Positions 23,262 to 30,154 of a stretch of 31,872 nucleotides of DNA are shown piece by piece (position 1 is the stretch's first letter; each line of letters opens with the position of its first letter). This DNA is from a virus, in the IMG/VR virus record IMGVR_UViG_3300033571_010791, positions 1-31,872 of that record. One strand, 5' to 3'. Made by a program: the position numbers and the translations under genes. Under the pieces are notes generated by a model that saw only the letters and a program-made list of their open reading frames with translations, searched no databases and had not been told where the DNA came from.

Positions 23262-24208
23262 TGCCTATTCCATTGGGCATTCTTGCCGCTTCTGGCGCTG
23301 AAGCTGGAGTGATTTTAGCTGGTTATTTTGCTGCTGGCGCTGGTGGTGGAAATCAATTTAGCAACATTCTAAAATTTGATGGAATTACTAAAACAAATTC
23401 AACTTTTGGCTCTATTTCTGGTGGCACACAATCTGGTGTTGGTTGTATCGCTAATTCTCCAACAGCTGCTTTTTATGCTGGTGGTTCTGGTATCGGCGGA
23501 ACTTTCAACACAATTAGAAAAATGCCGTTTGCAAATGAAAGCACTTCTGATTTAGGTGCAACATTATCTGGTCCGAGAAATCACCCTTACGGATGTGCTA
23601 ATTCTGGAACTGCTGGGTATTGGGCTGGTGGAAACAACACTTCTGGAACAAAACAAAGCGATGCCACTAAAATAGCATTTTCGAATGACACCTCATCAAC
23701 CATAAGCAGTTTTTTTGGAGCTGGTCGAAGTGGTCATACTGCGATGGCTAATTCCGGAACAGCTGGTTATTTTGCGGGTGGTGAAGTTTCTACAAGAGTA
23801 AGCACCGTAACTAAATTGACTTTTAGCAATGACACTAGAGCTGATTTAGCAACTGGTTTGACAGCGGCGACTGAATTTGCAGCTGGTATGGCAGATTCAG
23901 GAACGGCTGGTTACATTGGTGGTGGTGAAGCAACCGGTGTTGGTAGGACTACAACTATAAACAAATTCGCTTTTCCATCAGATACTCGTTCTACATTAGG
24001 AACTGGATTGAGCGTTGCTCGTAATTTCTTAGCAGCAATAGGTTTCAAAGGTGTGGCTGGTTATTTTGTTGGCGGAAATACTAACACCGTTGAATCAACC
24101 GCAATAGACGAATTTGCTTTTCCATCTGACACTAGAACAGTAATTTCACCGTCTTTAGCTGCGGCTAGAACATCATTTTCGGGTTGTGCCAATAGTGGGG
24201 TGTTGTAA
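23261..24208 (+). CDS. Tail fibre protein, six-repeat beta-propeller type (kelch-like)
   Basis: The 315-aa protein has six repeats of about 49 residues, each with an aromatic-glycine core: AGYFAAG, AFYAGG, AGYWAGG, AGYFAGG, AGYIGGG and AGYFVGG. Each core is preceded by ANSGTA-like sequence and followed by a 'tkltFSNDTr..l...l...R' segment. The C-terminus (SFSGCANSGVL) supplies the half-motif missing from the N-terminus (GVILAGYFAAG), as in propellers closed by strand exchange. It is likely to bind a sugar or other receptor on the host. ATG 23261 overlaps the previous TAA; the in-frame ATG at 23138 lies inside the previous gene and is rejected. Confidence 0.8.
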   Translation: MPIPLGILAASGAEAGVILAGYFAAGAGGGNQFSNILKFDGITKTNSTFGSISGGTQSGVGCIANSPTAAFYAGGSGIGGTFNTIRKMPFANESTSDLGATLSGPRNHPYGCANSGTAGYWAGGNNTSGTKQSDATKIAFSNDTSSTISSFFGAGRSGHTAMANSGTAGYFAGGEVSTRVSTVTKLTFSNDTRADLATGLTAATEFAAGMADSGTAGYIGGGEATGVGRTTTINKFAFPSDTRSTLGTGLSVARNFLAAIGFKGVAGYFVGGNTNTVESTAIDEFAFPSDTRTVISPSLAAARTSFSGCANSGVL

Positions 24209-24736
24209 ATGTTTGATGAAATTGAAAAAGCAATAACAGAAGTTCAACAACCAAGGTCTGCATTTCAAATTGAAAAATTTGTTCTTGGACAACACGCTAC
24301 GCCAGAAATGCAGTATTACCAAACTTGTTTAGAATTGCAAGATTTGATTTACAAATATCGCTTAGCCGAAAATAATCTACGGCAGCAAGAAATAAAAATT
24401 GCTAAATTGCGAGCAACTAAAGACGAATTAGACGAACTAAAAGCTCAGGAAAAAGAAATACACCTAGAACAAACTCGTAAGGTTATGCTGGGTGCAAAAA
24501 GAGAAATTGAACATCTAGTTGCTATTTTCGATTCTTTTGAGCATAAATACACACGAGCAGAAATTGAAGAAGCTCAAGCTGATTATTGGCAAAAAAGACT
24601 TACTAATAATGCAAAAGCTATGTTGATTGCAGGAACGACAGTAAATCCAGCTCACATTGAATCTATGCAACAAGCTGGCATTTTAGATGAATTCGTTTTA
24701 GAAATTCAAAGTGCAAAAAGGGAACTTGGTTTATGA
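24209..24736 (+). CDS. Hypothetical coiled-coil protein downstream of fibre (175 aa)
   Basis: The protein is highly helical. QRSAFQIEKF-like N-terminal sequence is followed by a long coiled-coil candidate (YRLAENNLRQQEIKIAKLR, then DELDELKAQEKEIHLEQTR), then IEEAQADYWQKRLTNNAKA and an acidic C-terminus. No family is recognised. It starts at ATG 24209 immediately after the fibre gene, so it may be a fibre assembly factor or a tail component. It overlaps the next gene by 4 bases. Confidence 0.65.
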   Translation: MFDEIEKAITEVQQPRSAFQIEKFVLGQHATPEMQYYQTCLELQDLIYKYRLAENNLRQQEIKIAKLRATKDELDELKAQEKEIHLEQTRKVMLGAKREIEHLVAIFDSFEHKYTRAEIEEAQADYWQKRLTNNAKAMLIAGTTVNPAHIESMQQAGILDEFVLEIQSAKRELGL

Positions 24737-25011
24737 AATACGCTCTATGGAATTTGAAAATTGAAGCTGATAATTATCTGTCTGGACCAGAACAAACAAT
24801 AGTTCAGGCAGGGGCGCAAGTCGAAACAGCTTGGACGGATGGCTTTGTTGAAAATGGCGCAACTATCCTTGGTTATATTTATGGTGATTTTGTTGCTGAT
24901 TTATCCGCTTGGAATTATAAAGAAATAACGCAAAATGAAGCATTAGCATTTTGTCAAGCTTTGGATTCTTCTGCTATGGTAGATGAATTTGGAAAAATCA
25001 TCACACAATAA
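24733..25011 (+). CDS. Hypothetical small protein (92 aa)
   Basis: ATG 24733 overlaps the previous stop as ATGA. The product is acidic and mixed: WNLKIEADNYLSGPEQTI, WTDGFVENGATILGYIYGD and LSAWNYKEITQNEALAFC. Two parts look like a beta hairpin and a helix. It is too small and lacks motifs for a call. Its position between fibre genes and lysis genes fits a tail fibre assembly protein, but this is not shown by sequence. Confidence 0.6.
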   Translation: MKYALWNLKIEADNYLSGPEQTIVQAGAQVETAWTDGFVENGATILGYIYGDFVADLSAWNYKEITQNEALAFCQALDSSAMVDEFGKIITQ

Positions 25012-25020
25012 AAGGTAAGT

Positions 25021-25263
25021 ATGTCAGACGAAACACAATCTGTCCGCATTACTCAAAAGGACATTTACGAAAAGTTGCTTGAACTTCAATCAGTTCAAAT
25101 TGAACTTGTCGCAGACATAAAAAACTTAAAAGATTTACCACAACGAATGAATAACGTTGAACAAAAATTAGCAAAATTTGAATGGATTGAAAAACTCGCG
25201 TTTTCCGCTTTGGGTGCTGGATTGACTGGTTTTATCGCTGCAATGTGGAGTTTATTGAGATGA
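25021..25263 (+). CDS. Coiled-coil protein with C-terminal membrane segment (XhlA-like)
   Basis: The 80-aa protein has a helical N-terminus (ITQKDIYEKLLELQSVQIEL, ADIKNLKDLPQRMNNVEQ) and a single C-terminal membrane helix, FSALGAGLTGFIAAMWSLL. The layout 'coiled coil then tail anchor' is that of XhlA-type lysis proteins. ATG 25021 follows AAAGGTAAGT. The stop overlaps the M23 gene start. It likely works with the endopeptidase and holins. Confidence 0.7.
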   Translation: MSDETQSVRITQKDIYEKLLELQSVQIELVADIKNLKDLPQRMNNVEQKLAKFEWIEKLAFSALGAGLTGFIAAMWSLLR

Positions 25264-25679
25264 AAATCGTAGCCCCGACAGCACACAAATACAAAATTTC
25301 TTCGCCGTTTGGCTGGCGCACTCATCCAATCACGGGAAAAAGACGTTTGCATACAGGCGTTGATTTGGTAACCAAACCGCTGGTTAGCCCAATCATTGCA
25401 CCCGAAGATGGATTGATTATTGAAGCACGCAAATCAACTGCCATTGGTGGCGGTTATGGATGGTTTGTCAAAATGCGTGGCGTTTCTGGTGCTACACACA
25501 TTTTTGCTCACCTTTTAGAAAACAGCATCAAAGTCAAAAAAGGTCAGCGTGTAAAACAAAAAGACCAATTGGGCATTATGGGTTCATCTGGCGCATCTAC
25601 TGGCAAACACTTACATTGGGAAGTTCGTGGCAAAATTCCAGTAGACCCAATTGCGTGGATGGAAAAACAAAATGCCTAG
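25260..25679 (+). CDS. M23 family peptidase (endolysin)
   Basis: The 139-aa protein is a LytM/M23 zinc endopeptidase with almost nothing else. KISSPFGWRTHPITGKRR is followed by HTGVDLVT (first zinc His and Asp, HxxxD), then the HIFAHL segment (catalytic His), and GKHLHWEVRG (HxH second zinc site). Such enzymes cut peptide cross-links in peptidoglycan. There is no signal peptide, so it needs the holins to reach the wall. ATG 25260 overlaps the previous stop by 4 bases. It is the only cell-wall hydrolase seen in the lysis block. Confidence 0.92.
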   Translation: MKIVAPTAHKYKISSPFGWRTHPITGKRRLHTGVDLVTKPLVSPIIAPEDGLIIEARKSTAIGGGYGWFVKMRGVSGATHIFAHLLENSIKVKKGQRVKQKDQLGIMGSSGASTGKHLHWEVRGKIPVDPIAWMEKQNA

Positions 25680-25899
25680 TTGGAAGCACCGCAGAAGGCT
25701 GATTTATTTGTCTTTTTTGCTTGCTTCCTTGATGATTATGTTTGGCGCGGCTACATTTTCATCCGATTCCAGCGTTAGTCGCGAATTGATTATTGGCGGC
25801 GTTGCATTGATTTCAATCATTTTGACCGCTTATACTGCTTTTGCCACATACGAAGATGTGAAAACAAAGAAAGTTGATTATGAAAATTCTGAGCTTTGA
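25672..25899 (+). CDS. Two-span membrane protein (holin-like)
   Basis: The 75-aa protein starts MPSWKHRRRL, then has two membrane helices (LSFLLASLMIMFGAATF and LIIGGVALISIILTAYTAF) and a charged tail (DVKTKKVDYENSEL). Two spans, basic N-terminus and acidic-basic tail fit a holin or antiholin. ATG 25672 is inside the M23 gene end. An earlier TTG at 25651 is less likely. It overlaps the next gene, a second holin candidate. Confidence 0.75.
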   Translation: MPSWKHRRRLIYLSFLLASLMIMFGAATFSSDSSVSRELIIGGVALISIILTAYTAFATYEDVKTKKVDYENSEL

Positions 25900-26074
25900 A
25901 TTTTGGAACTATGCGCTAGAACGCGCCATCAAAACCGTTGCACAAGCTGCCCTTGCCTTTTTGGGCTCGGGTTCAATGGGATTATTCGCCATTGATTGGG
26001 TCGGTTTGGCATCCGTTTCTTTGGGCGCAGGATTTTTGAGCGTTTTGACCAGTATTGCTTTCAAAAAGGACTAG
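25880..26074 (+). CDS. Holin, R1t-like
   Basis: The 64-aa protein begins SFEFWNYALERAIKTVAQAA, then LAFLGSGSMGLFAIDWVGL and ASVSLGAGFLSVLTSIAFK. The 'FW..alERaikTvaQ...' start and the 'idW....s...g.lSvLtsia' end are the R1t-holin pattern known in Gram-positive phages. Two short membrane segments are predicted. ATG 25880 is preferred to TTG 25874. Holins make the hole that lets the endolysin out and set the time of lysis. It ends the late transcript; a strong terminator follows. Confidence 0.85.
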   Translation: MKILSFEFWNYALERAIKTVAQAALAFLGSGSMGLFAIDWVGLASVSLGAGFLSVLTSIAFKKD

Positions 26075-26108
26075 AATTATCTTGTTCATTTTGTCCCCCA
26101 GACAAAAG

Positions 26109-26143
26109 CCCCTCGTGGTCCCTCACTACCACGGGGGGTTTTC
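26109..26143. terminator. Bidirectional hairpin terminator after lysis genes
   Basis: CCCCTCGTGGT (26109-26119) pairs with ACCACGGGGGG (26128-26138, one mismatch/wobble). TTTTC follows on the plus strand, and AAAAG precedes it (26104-26108), giving a T-run on the minus strand. It therefore can stop both the lysis transcript and the WhiB transcript coming from the other side. Confidence 0.9.
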
Positions 26144-26156
26144 TTATAATGACTAA

Positions 26157-26411
26157 ATGAATAAAAACGTTGTTTATAAATGTGTCAATAATCATCGATT
26201 GAATTTTGGACATTCATTGTCTAAACGTGGCAAAGTTTTATCGCCATCACCAACCGTTTGTTTGACGTGTCACACGCCTTTTTTGTCAGCGTTCATTGGG
26301 GGAAGTGCCGCCCCAAATTCCGTATTTTTGTCCAGATTCAACCGCGTATCTAAAACATTCAATTTTGATGGGGCAATCATTGCAAAGTTTTTTGGCAATA
26401 ATCGTTGCTAG
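26157..26411 (+). CDS. Doubtful small Cys/His protein, antisense to WhiB gene
   Basis: An 84-aa frame starts seven bases after TATAAT (26145-26150), so a leaderless transcript is thinkable. Its first part has a Cys/His pattern (YKCVNNHRLNF, then VCLTCHTPF) that looks like a zinc knuckle. The rest is antisense to the WhiB gene (26286-26411), and no ribosome site or -35 box is seen. It may be an accident of the opposite gene. It could be a real leaderless peptide, but confidence is low. Confidence 0.25.
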   Translation: MNKNVVYKCVNNHRLNFGHSLSKRGKVLSPSPTVCLTCHTPFLSAFIGGSAAPNSVFLSRFNRVSKTFNFDGAIIAKFFGNNRC

Positions 26412-26537
26412 TTTGCGCCTCACGGGGTCTGTTATGTCCTCAGGGAAAAACAATTCCGGGTATGGTTCACAAGGACTACCCCCATTTTGGTGAATAGCCC
26501 TTAACAACTTATAGTGTTTCTCGTCAAAGCGTGCCAT
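26286..26537 (-). CDS. WhiB-family iron-sulfur transcription regulator
   Basis: The 83-aa protein has all WhiB features: Cys23 in SPCEPYPELFFPED, then Cys52-x2-Cys55-x5-Cys61 (LCNDCPIKIECFRYAV), and the GIWGG turn (73-77) followed by TSPNER. The cysteines bind a 4Fe-4S cluster, and these proteins act with the sigma factor in Actinobacteria. The family is restricted to this phylum and its phages, so it identifies the host group. It is the only minus-strand gene, and its start faces the exonuclease gene 48 bases away. The usual basic tail after 'ER' is cut off by TGA; an open frame continues 12 codons further. Confidence 0.92.
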   Translation of the reverse strand: MARFDEKHYKLLRAIHQNGGSPCEPYPELFFPEDITDPVRRKLATIIAKKLCNDCPIKIECFRYAVESGQKYGIWGGTSPNER

Positions 26538-26585
26538 CCCAATAGCCTATTGAAAAATGTCGTAGGTGTGTCTAACAATAGCCCT
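26538..26585. promoter_or_regulatory. Divergent promoter/operator between WhiB and exonuclease genes
   Basis: Plus strand: TTGAAA (26550-26555), 17 bases, TAACAA (26573-26578), and ATG 26586 seven bases on, so the mRNA is probably leaderless. Minus strand: TAGGCT (26549-26544) lies 6 bases before the WhiB ATG. CAATAGCCTATTG (26540-26552) is a perfect odd palindrome overlapping the WhiB -10 and the exonuclease -35. A second copy, CAATAGCCCTAT, lies at 26576-26587. This looks like an operator controlling both directions. Confidence 0.6.
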
Positions 26586-27479
26586 ATGTTCGAAATGTAT
26601 GCACCACCTCAAATCAACAACGCGACACTATTGGGGGTTTTCGAATCGGGGACTGATGAATGGCACGCAGCACGCCAAAATTCAATCGGCGGTTCGGAAA
26701 TTTCCTCTATCGTGGGATTGAATCCTTACGAATCCGCTTATTCACTTTGGGCAAAAAAGACTGGCAAAATTCCTAATTTTGTAGAAGAAAATTGGGCGAT
26801 GCGATTCGGAAAAGCATTTGAAGAACCAATCTTGAAATTATGGTCCGAACAACATCCCGAATGGGAAATTTACAAAACGGGAACTTATCAGGATGGTTTG
26901 TTGCCGTATCGTCACGCTAACCCAGATGCTTTGGCACGTCATCGCGAAACTGGCGAATGGATTGTGATTGAAGTCAAAACGGGACGGCAAACGTGGGAAA
27001 CACCACCCGCGGGATACGTTGCACAAATCCAACACTATTTAGACATTTTGGGATTCAATCGCGGCATTTTGGTTGCGGTTGCTGGAATGACTTGGTATGA
27101 CTATTGGATTGACCGCGATGAATTTGAAATTGAAGTCCAAAGACAAAAAACATCCGAGTTCTATCAATGTATGTATGCCGACCAAAAGCCCGCTTGGGAT
27201 GGTTCGGAAGCAACTTACGAAGCCGTAAGACATCAACACCCTGACATAAACGAAACGGAATCAGTTGAAATTGATTCATTGTTCTTGTTAGTCAATGCCC
27301 AAGATGTTTATGATAAAGCAAATGAAGAGTTGCGTTTCATCAAATCGCAAGTTTTGGATGCAATGGGTAAAGCCAAAACTGCATTTATGGAAATCAATGG
27401 GGAAAAAATAAAAATAGCAACACGTCAAGCAAAAAAAGATGGATTGCCTTATTTGGTGGTTCACAAAAGGAAAGGATAA
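26586..27479 (+). CDS. YqaJ-type recombination exonuclease
   Basis: The 297-aa protein carries the YqaJ/lambda-exonuclease core. DEWHAARQNSIGGSEISSIV starts the motif, followed by GLNPYESAYSLWAKKTG, GKAFEEPILKLW, RHANPDALARH (catalytic Asp) and WIVIEVKTGRQTW (E-x-K). Then comes GYVAQIQHYLDILGFNRG with its conserved Gln. The enzyme degrades one strand of DNA from double-strand ends. ATG 26586 follows a promoter with no leader; ATG 26595 is the alternative. It opens the replication/recombination operon and is paired with the next gene in a two-gene recombination system. Confidence 0.92.
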   Translation: MFEMYAPPQINNATLLGVFESGTDEWHAARQNSIGGSEISSIVGLNPYESAYSLWAKKTGKIPNFVEENWAMRFGKAFEEPILKLWSEQHPEWEIYKTGTYQDGLLPYRHANPDALARHRETGEWIVIEVKTGRQTWETPPAGYVAQIQHYLDILGFNRGILVAVAGMTWYDYWIDRDEFEIEVQRQKTSEFYQCMYADQKPAWDGSEATYEAVRHQHPDINETESVEIDSLFLLVNAQDVYDKANEELRFIKSQVLDAMGKAKTAFMEINGEKIKIATRQAKKDGLPYLVVHKRKG

Positions 27480-27482
27480 AAA

Positions 27483-27995
27483 ATGGCAAAATTTGATTTG
27501 TCACAATACGCAACAGTTGAAGAACGATTGAAAACATTTTGGGCTGCTGAAAACAACCAAGATGCTCGAATCGTCACAATCAATCACACAATCGACACCG
27601 ATTTGTGGGTAATCGAAACACGTTTGTATTTGAACGCGCAAGACCAAGAAAAAAACTTGCCCAAAACAACTGGTTGGGCATCGGAAAAAAACACCGATGC
27701 GTTTGCATTGGAACGATGCGAAACGTCCAGCATTGGCAGATGCCTTGCCAATTACATTTATAGCGGGTCAAAAAGACCATCACGAGAAGAAATGACCAAG
27801 GTTGTTGCCGAAGAATGGTTGGAACAAGCTGCTAATGTTTCAACAATAGAACAATTACGCGACTTATACACCCAAGCAAGGGCAAACAATGCACCAGCGG
27901 AAGTTTTGGAAAGGCTAAAGTCTTATGCTGACAAATTTGCGGAAAGCCAAGCTTCGGGAACTGGAAGAAGCGTATCTGTTAGCAAGGATGCGTAA
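27483..27995 (+). CDS. Putative single-strand annealing protein (Erf/Rad52-like)
   Basis: The 170-aa protein sits 3 bases after the exonuclease. It has VEERLKTFWAAENNQDARIV, then NHTIDTDLWVIETRLYLN, GWASEKNTDAFALERCETSS and IGRCLANYIYSG. The 'T.wA.e....d...erCETSsiGRcLan' segment resembles the conserved core of phage annealing proteins (for example 'EtsAiGRALa'). The C-terminal part is helical and charged. Exonuclease plus annealing protein is the standard phage recombination pair. ATG 27483 follows AAAGGATAAAA. Fold is not proven by motif alone. Confidence 0.65.
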   Translation: MAKFDLSQYATVEERLKTFWAAENNQDARIVTINHTIDTDLWVIETRLYLNAQDQEKNLPKTTGWASEKNTDAFALERCETSSIGRCLANYIYSGSKRPSREEMTKVVAEEWLEQAANVSTIEQLRDLYTQARANNAPAEVLERLKSYADKFAESQASGTGRSVSVSKDA

Positions 27996-28110
27996 CCGAA
28001 ATGAAGAAGCCAAATTTTGGAATCTTGAAATTATTCATTTGTTATTGGGAATGTTAGATGATTCAGGAAATTCAGAAACAACTCGCGGAACTGATTCAGG
28101 AAAACAATAA
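27925..28110 (+). CDS. Hypothetical small helical protein (61 aa)
   Basis: This gene overlaps the annealing gene by 71 bases and the next by 53. The product reads KLRELEEAYLLARMRNRNEE, then AKFWNLEIIHLLLGML. The 'lre.e.ayllArmrgd..ea.fw..ei..ll' pattern recurs in small phage proteins of actinobacterial phages and supports real coding despite the long overlaps. ATG 27925 has AAAGG about ten bases upstream; ATG 27988 is an alternative. Function is unknown. Confidence 0.6.
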   Translation: MLTNLRKAKLRELEEAYLLARMRNRNEEAKFWNLEIIHLLLGMLDDSGNSETTRGTDSGKQ

Positions 28111-28381
28111 AGGTTCTACCGCATTGTTTGAAGCGGAAAAAGCATTGGCAGAAGCTGAATACGCATTGGATACAGCCGAATCGTATGCGTTCATCCGTGC
28201 ATCTGGCACCGTTGCAGACCGAACAGCGTTAGCACGTTTGGAATCAGCGGATGCCAGATTGACACGCGACATCAAAAAAGCCGAATTGTCACGCATCAGG
28301 CAAAAAATCAAATCGATTGAAACGGCATCAATGGTTTTAGCCACGCAAGCCAAATTGATGAATCAAGAAAGTCGAATGTGA
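28058..28381 (+). CDS. Hypothetical coiled-coil protein (107 aa)
   Basis: The product is Ala/Glu/Lys-rich and helical throughout: IQKQLAELIQENNKGS, LFEAEKALAEAEYALDTAES and IKKAELSRIRQKIKSIETAS. It resembles the small coiled-coil phage proteins found beside recombination genes ('...v..Ry..Ie.A..va...'). ATG 28058 lies inside the end of the previous gene, with GAATGTTAG upstream. No active-site motif is visible and function is unknown. Confidence 0.65.
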   Translation: MIQEIQKQLAELIQENNKGSTALFEAEKALAEAEYALDTAESYAFIRASGTVADRTALARLESADARLTRDIKKAELSRIRQKIKSIETASMVLATQAKLMNQESRM

Positions 28382-28704
28382 ATCCAAATCAAGCAATTCA
28401 ATTAGCAATCAAAATTCATTGGTATTGCCCGCATTGCGGTGAAACCGATAATCTTCAAACGCATCATCGAAAAAATCGCGGTATGGGTGGGACACCAAAG
28501 CGCTCATTGGATAGATTCGACAATTTGTTGCGTGTGTGTGCTGAATTGAATTTCTTGATGGAATCAAATTCAAACGTTGCAAAACAAGCACGTGAATACG
28601 GTTGGAAATTGCGACAATACGAATCGTTTTCAAAACCTTATTTTGATAATGTCGCACAAAAATGGTTTGAATTGTCATTTGATGGTTCAAGGCGCGTGTT
28701 ATGA
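28378..28704 (+). CDS. HNH-like endonuclease, possibly degenerate
   Basis: The 108-aa protein has the HNH layout: YCPHCGE (zinc CxxC), THHRKNRGMGG (HH motif), then FDNLLRVCAELNFLMESNS and QAREYGWKLRQYES. Compared with typical 'HH..R.mGG......Nll.lC..cH..iE' phage proteins, the Cys-x2-His near 'CAELN' is altered (Asn where His is usual), so activity may be reduced or use another residue. The gene overlaps the previous one by 4 bases with start GTG. It lies in the recombination operon. Confidence 0.75.
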   Translation: MNPNQAIQLAIKIHWYCPHCGETDNLQTHHRKNRGMGGTPKRSLDRFDNLLRVCAELNFLMESNSNVAKQAREYGWKLRQYESFSKPYFDNVAQKWFELSFDGSRRVL

Positions 28705-28752
28705 ATCGCAAAATCAAAATAGCAAGGTAACATAAAAAATAAAGGGGTAGAA

Positions 28753-28962
28753 ATGAACATAGAAACATTGGCTTACAAAATGCGCGAACGCGCTTTGAGT
28801 ATTGAATCAGAACAAATCGCTAAAACCGATGATGCGCGGAAATTGCAATCTTTGAAAATGGAACGTTTCAAAAAATTGTATTTCAACGCTGGTCGATACG
28901 CTGGCGGTGCGCGTGACAAAGTAGCCACAGAAGCGTTTGAACGTGTCAGGTTGCACGGATGA
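28753..28962 (+). CDS. Hypothetical small basic protein (69 aa)
   Basis: After a gap of 48 bases, ATG 28753 is preceded by AGGGGTAGAA. The protein is helical and basic: LAYKMRERALSIESEQIAK, SLKMERFKKLYFNAGRYAGG and DKVATEAFERVRLHG. No family is recognised. The ATGA overlap ties it to the nuclease-like gene that follows. Confidence 0.65.
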   Translation: MNIETLAYKMRERALSIESEQIAKTDDARKLQSLKMERFKKLYFNAGRYAGGARDKVATEAFERVRLHG

Positions 28963-29390
28963 ATGGTTATGAACCGCGTTTCGATTTTGATTTTGAACGC
29001 GGCCGTGTTGGCGAAAATCTGGTTGGGTCATTTTTGCAAGCCCTCGAAGGCAGTCGCATCGAAGTCAAAACCGATTATCGCGTGTCCGAAACGGGAAACG
29101 TTTATGTTGAAACGTGGCAATATCGTTTGGCGGGTGCCATTGATAAAAAACCATCGGGCATCAATACAACCGAGGCTGATTATTGGGTATTCGCATCTCC
29201 ATCGGGTCAAGGTTTCATTTGTATCGAAACCGATGCCCTGAAACAAATCATTCGGGAATTAGACCCGCCCGAAGTGCGCCAGCCTATTAGCAATGAAACA
29301 TCTAACGCATCAATTGGACGCATCATCCCGATTAGGTGCATAATGGACAAATTGCAATTGCGTAAGGGGGAAACAAATGCCACTAATTAG
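28959..29390 (+). CDS. PD-(D/E)XK nuclease-like protein
   Basis: The 143-aa protein has a RGRVGENLVGSFLQAL helix with Glu, then SRIEVKTDYRVSETGNVYVE (the E-x-K strand and a following Glu), then KPSGINTTEADYWVFASPS. This is the order of compact restriction-like PD-(D/E)XK folds found in many actinophage genomes. It may cut DNA or process recombination intermediates. ATG 28959 overlaps the previous stop. The C-terminal 35 residues are basic and variable. Confidence 0.8.
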   Translation: MNGYEPRFDFDFERGRVGENLVGSFLQALEGSRIEVKTDYRVSETGNVYVETWQYRLAGAIDKKPSGINTTEADYWVFASPSGQGFICIETDALKQIIRELDPPEVRQPISNETSNASIGRIIPIRCIMDKLQLRKGETNATN

Positions 29391-30150
29391 GGGACACCAT
29401 CAATTTGATGACCAATTCACCCAAATACCCAATGCTTGGATACGTGACACACGCCTCACGTTCAAAGCTAGGGGCATTTTGGCAATGTTGCTTAGTCACA
29501 TCGAGGGTTGGCAGCTAAACATCGCTAGCTTGGCGTATAACAACATTGAGGGCAAAGACGCCATCAGGTCAGCCATCAAAGAATTGGAAGATTTGGGCTA
29601 CTTACGCAGGGAACAACCAACGCAAAACGGGCGATTCCAAGAAGTTGTTTGGATTACACAAGACCCCGATTTTTCAACGATTTCACCGGTGTCGGGTTTT
29701 CCGACAACGGAAAAACCGTCATCGGATAATCCGCAATATAAGAACACTATTCAAAAAGAAGAACATAATAAAGAAATATCCTTGTTTGATGAATTTTGGA
29801 CGGCATACCCACGCAAAATTGACAAAGCAAAAGCGTTGAAAGCGTTCAAATCAGCATTGAAACGAACGACATTTGAATCGATAATGGCTGGGGTAAAAGC
29901 ATACACAAATGACCCGACACGCAAACCCGAATTCACAAAATACCCCGCATCTTGGCTAAATGCTGATTGTTGGGAAAACGTTGCGACCAGCCCCGAATTA
30001 CGTGCCATTGCCGAAGAACGGCGGGCGCGTGAAAAAGCCGCCAGCGATGCTTATTTGGCTGAAATGCAGCAATTGGCGCAACAAGCGGGCGCGGTTCCAA
30101 AATGCCCTCACGGCGCTAACATCGCGCTATGCCCGAAATGTATAGGCTAA
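29377..30150 (+). CDS. Replication initiator/helix-turn-helix replisome protein
   Basis: The 257-aa protein starts with a winged helix domain: IPNAWIRDTRLTFKARGIL, AMLLSHIEGWQLNIASLAY and GKDAIRSAIKELEDLGYLR, then REQPTQNGRFQ (wing). This 'ArgiLa.Lls...gW......' pattern is typical of phage replication organisers. A linker leads to LFDEFWTAYPRKIDKAKALK, and NADCWENV, a region seen in DnaT/primosome-type proteins. The C-terminus has CPHGANIALCPKC, a zinc knuckle. It likely recognises the origin and recruits the host helicase. The ribosome site AAGGGGG lies before ATG 29377. Confidence 0.85.
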   Translation: MPLIRGHHQFDDQFTQIPNAWIRDTRLTFKARGILAMLLSHIEGWQLNIASLAYNNIEGKDAIRSAIKELEDLGYLRREQPTQNGRFQEVVWITQDPDFSTISPVSGFPTTEKPSSDNPQYKNTIQKEEHNKEISLFDEFWTAYPRKIDKAKALKAFKSALKRTTFESIMAGVKAYTNDPTRKPEFTKYPASWLNADCWENVATSPELRAIAEERRAREKAASDAYLAEMQQLAQQAGAVPKCPHGANIALCPKCIG

Positions 30151-30154
30151 ATGA

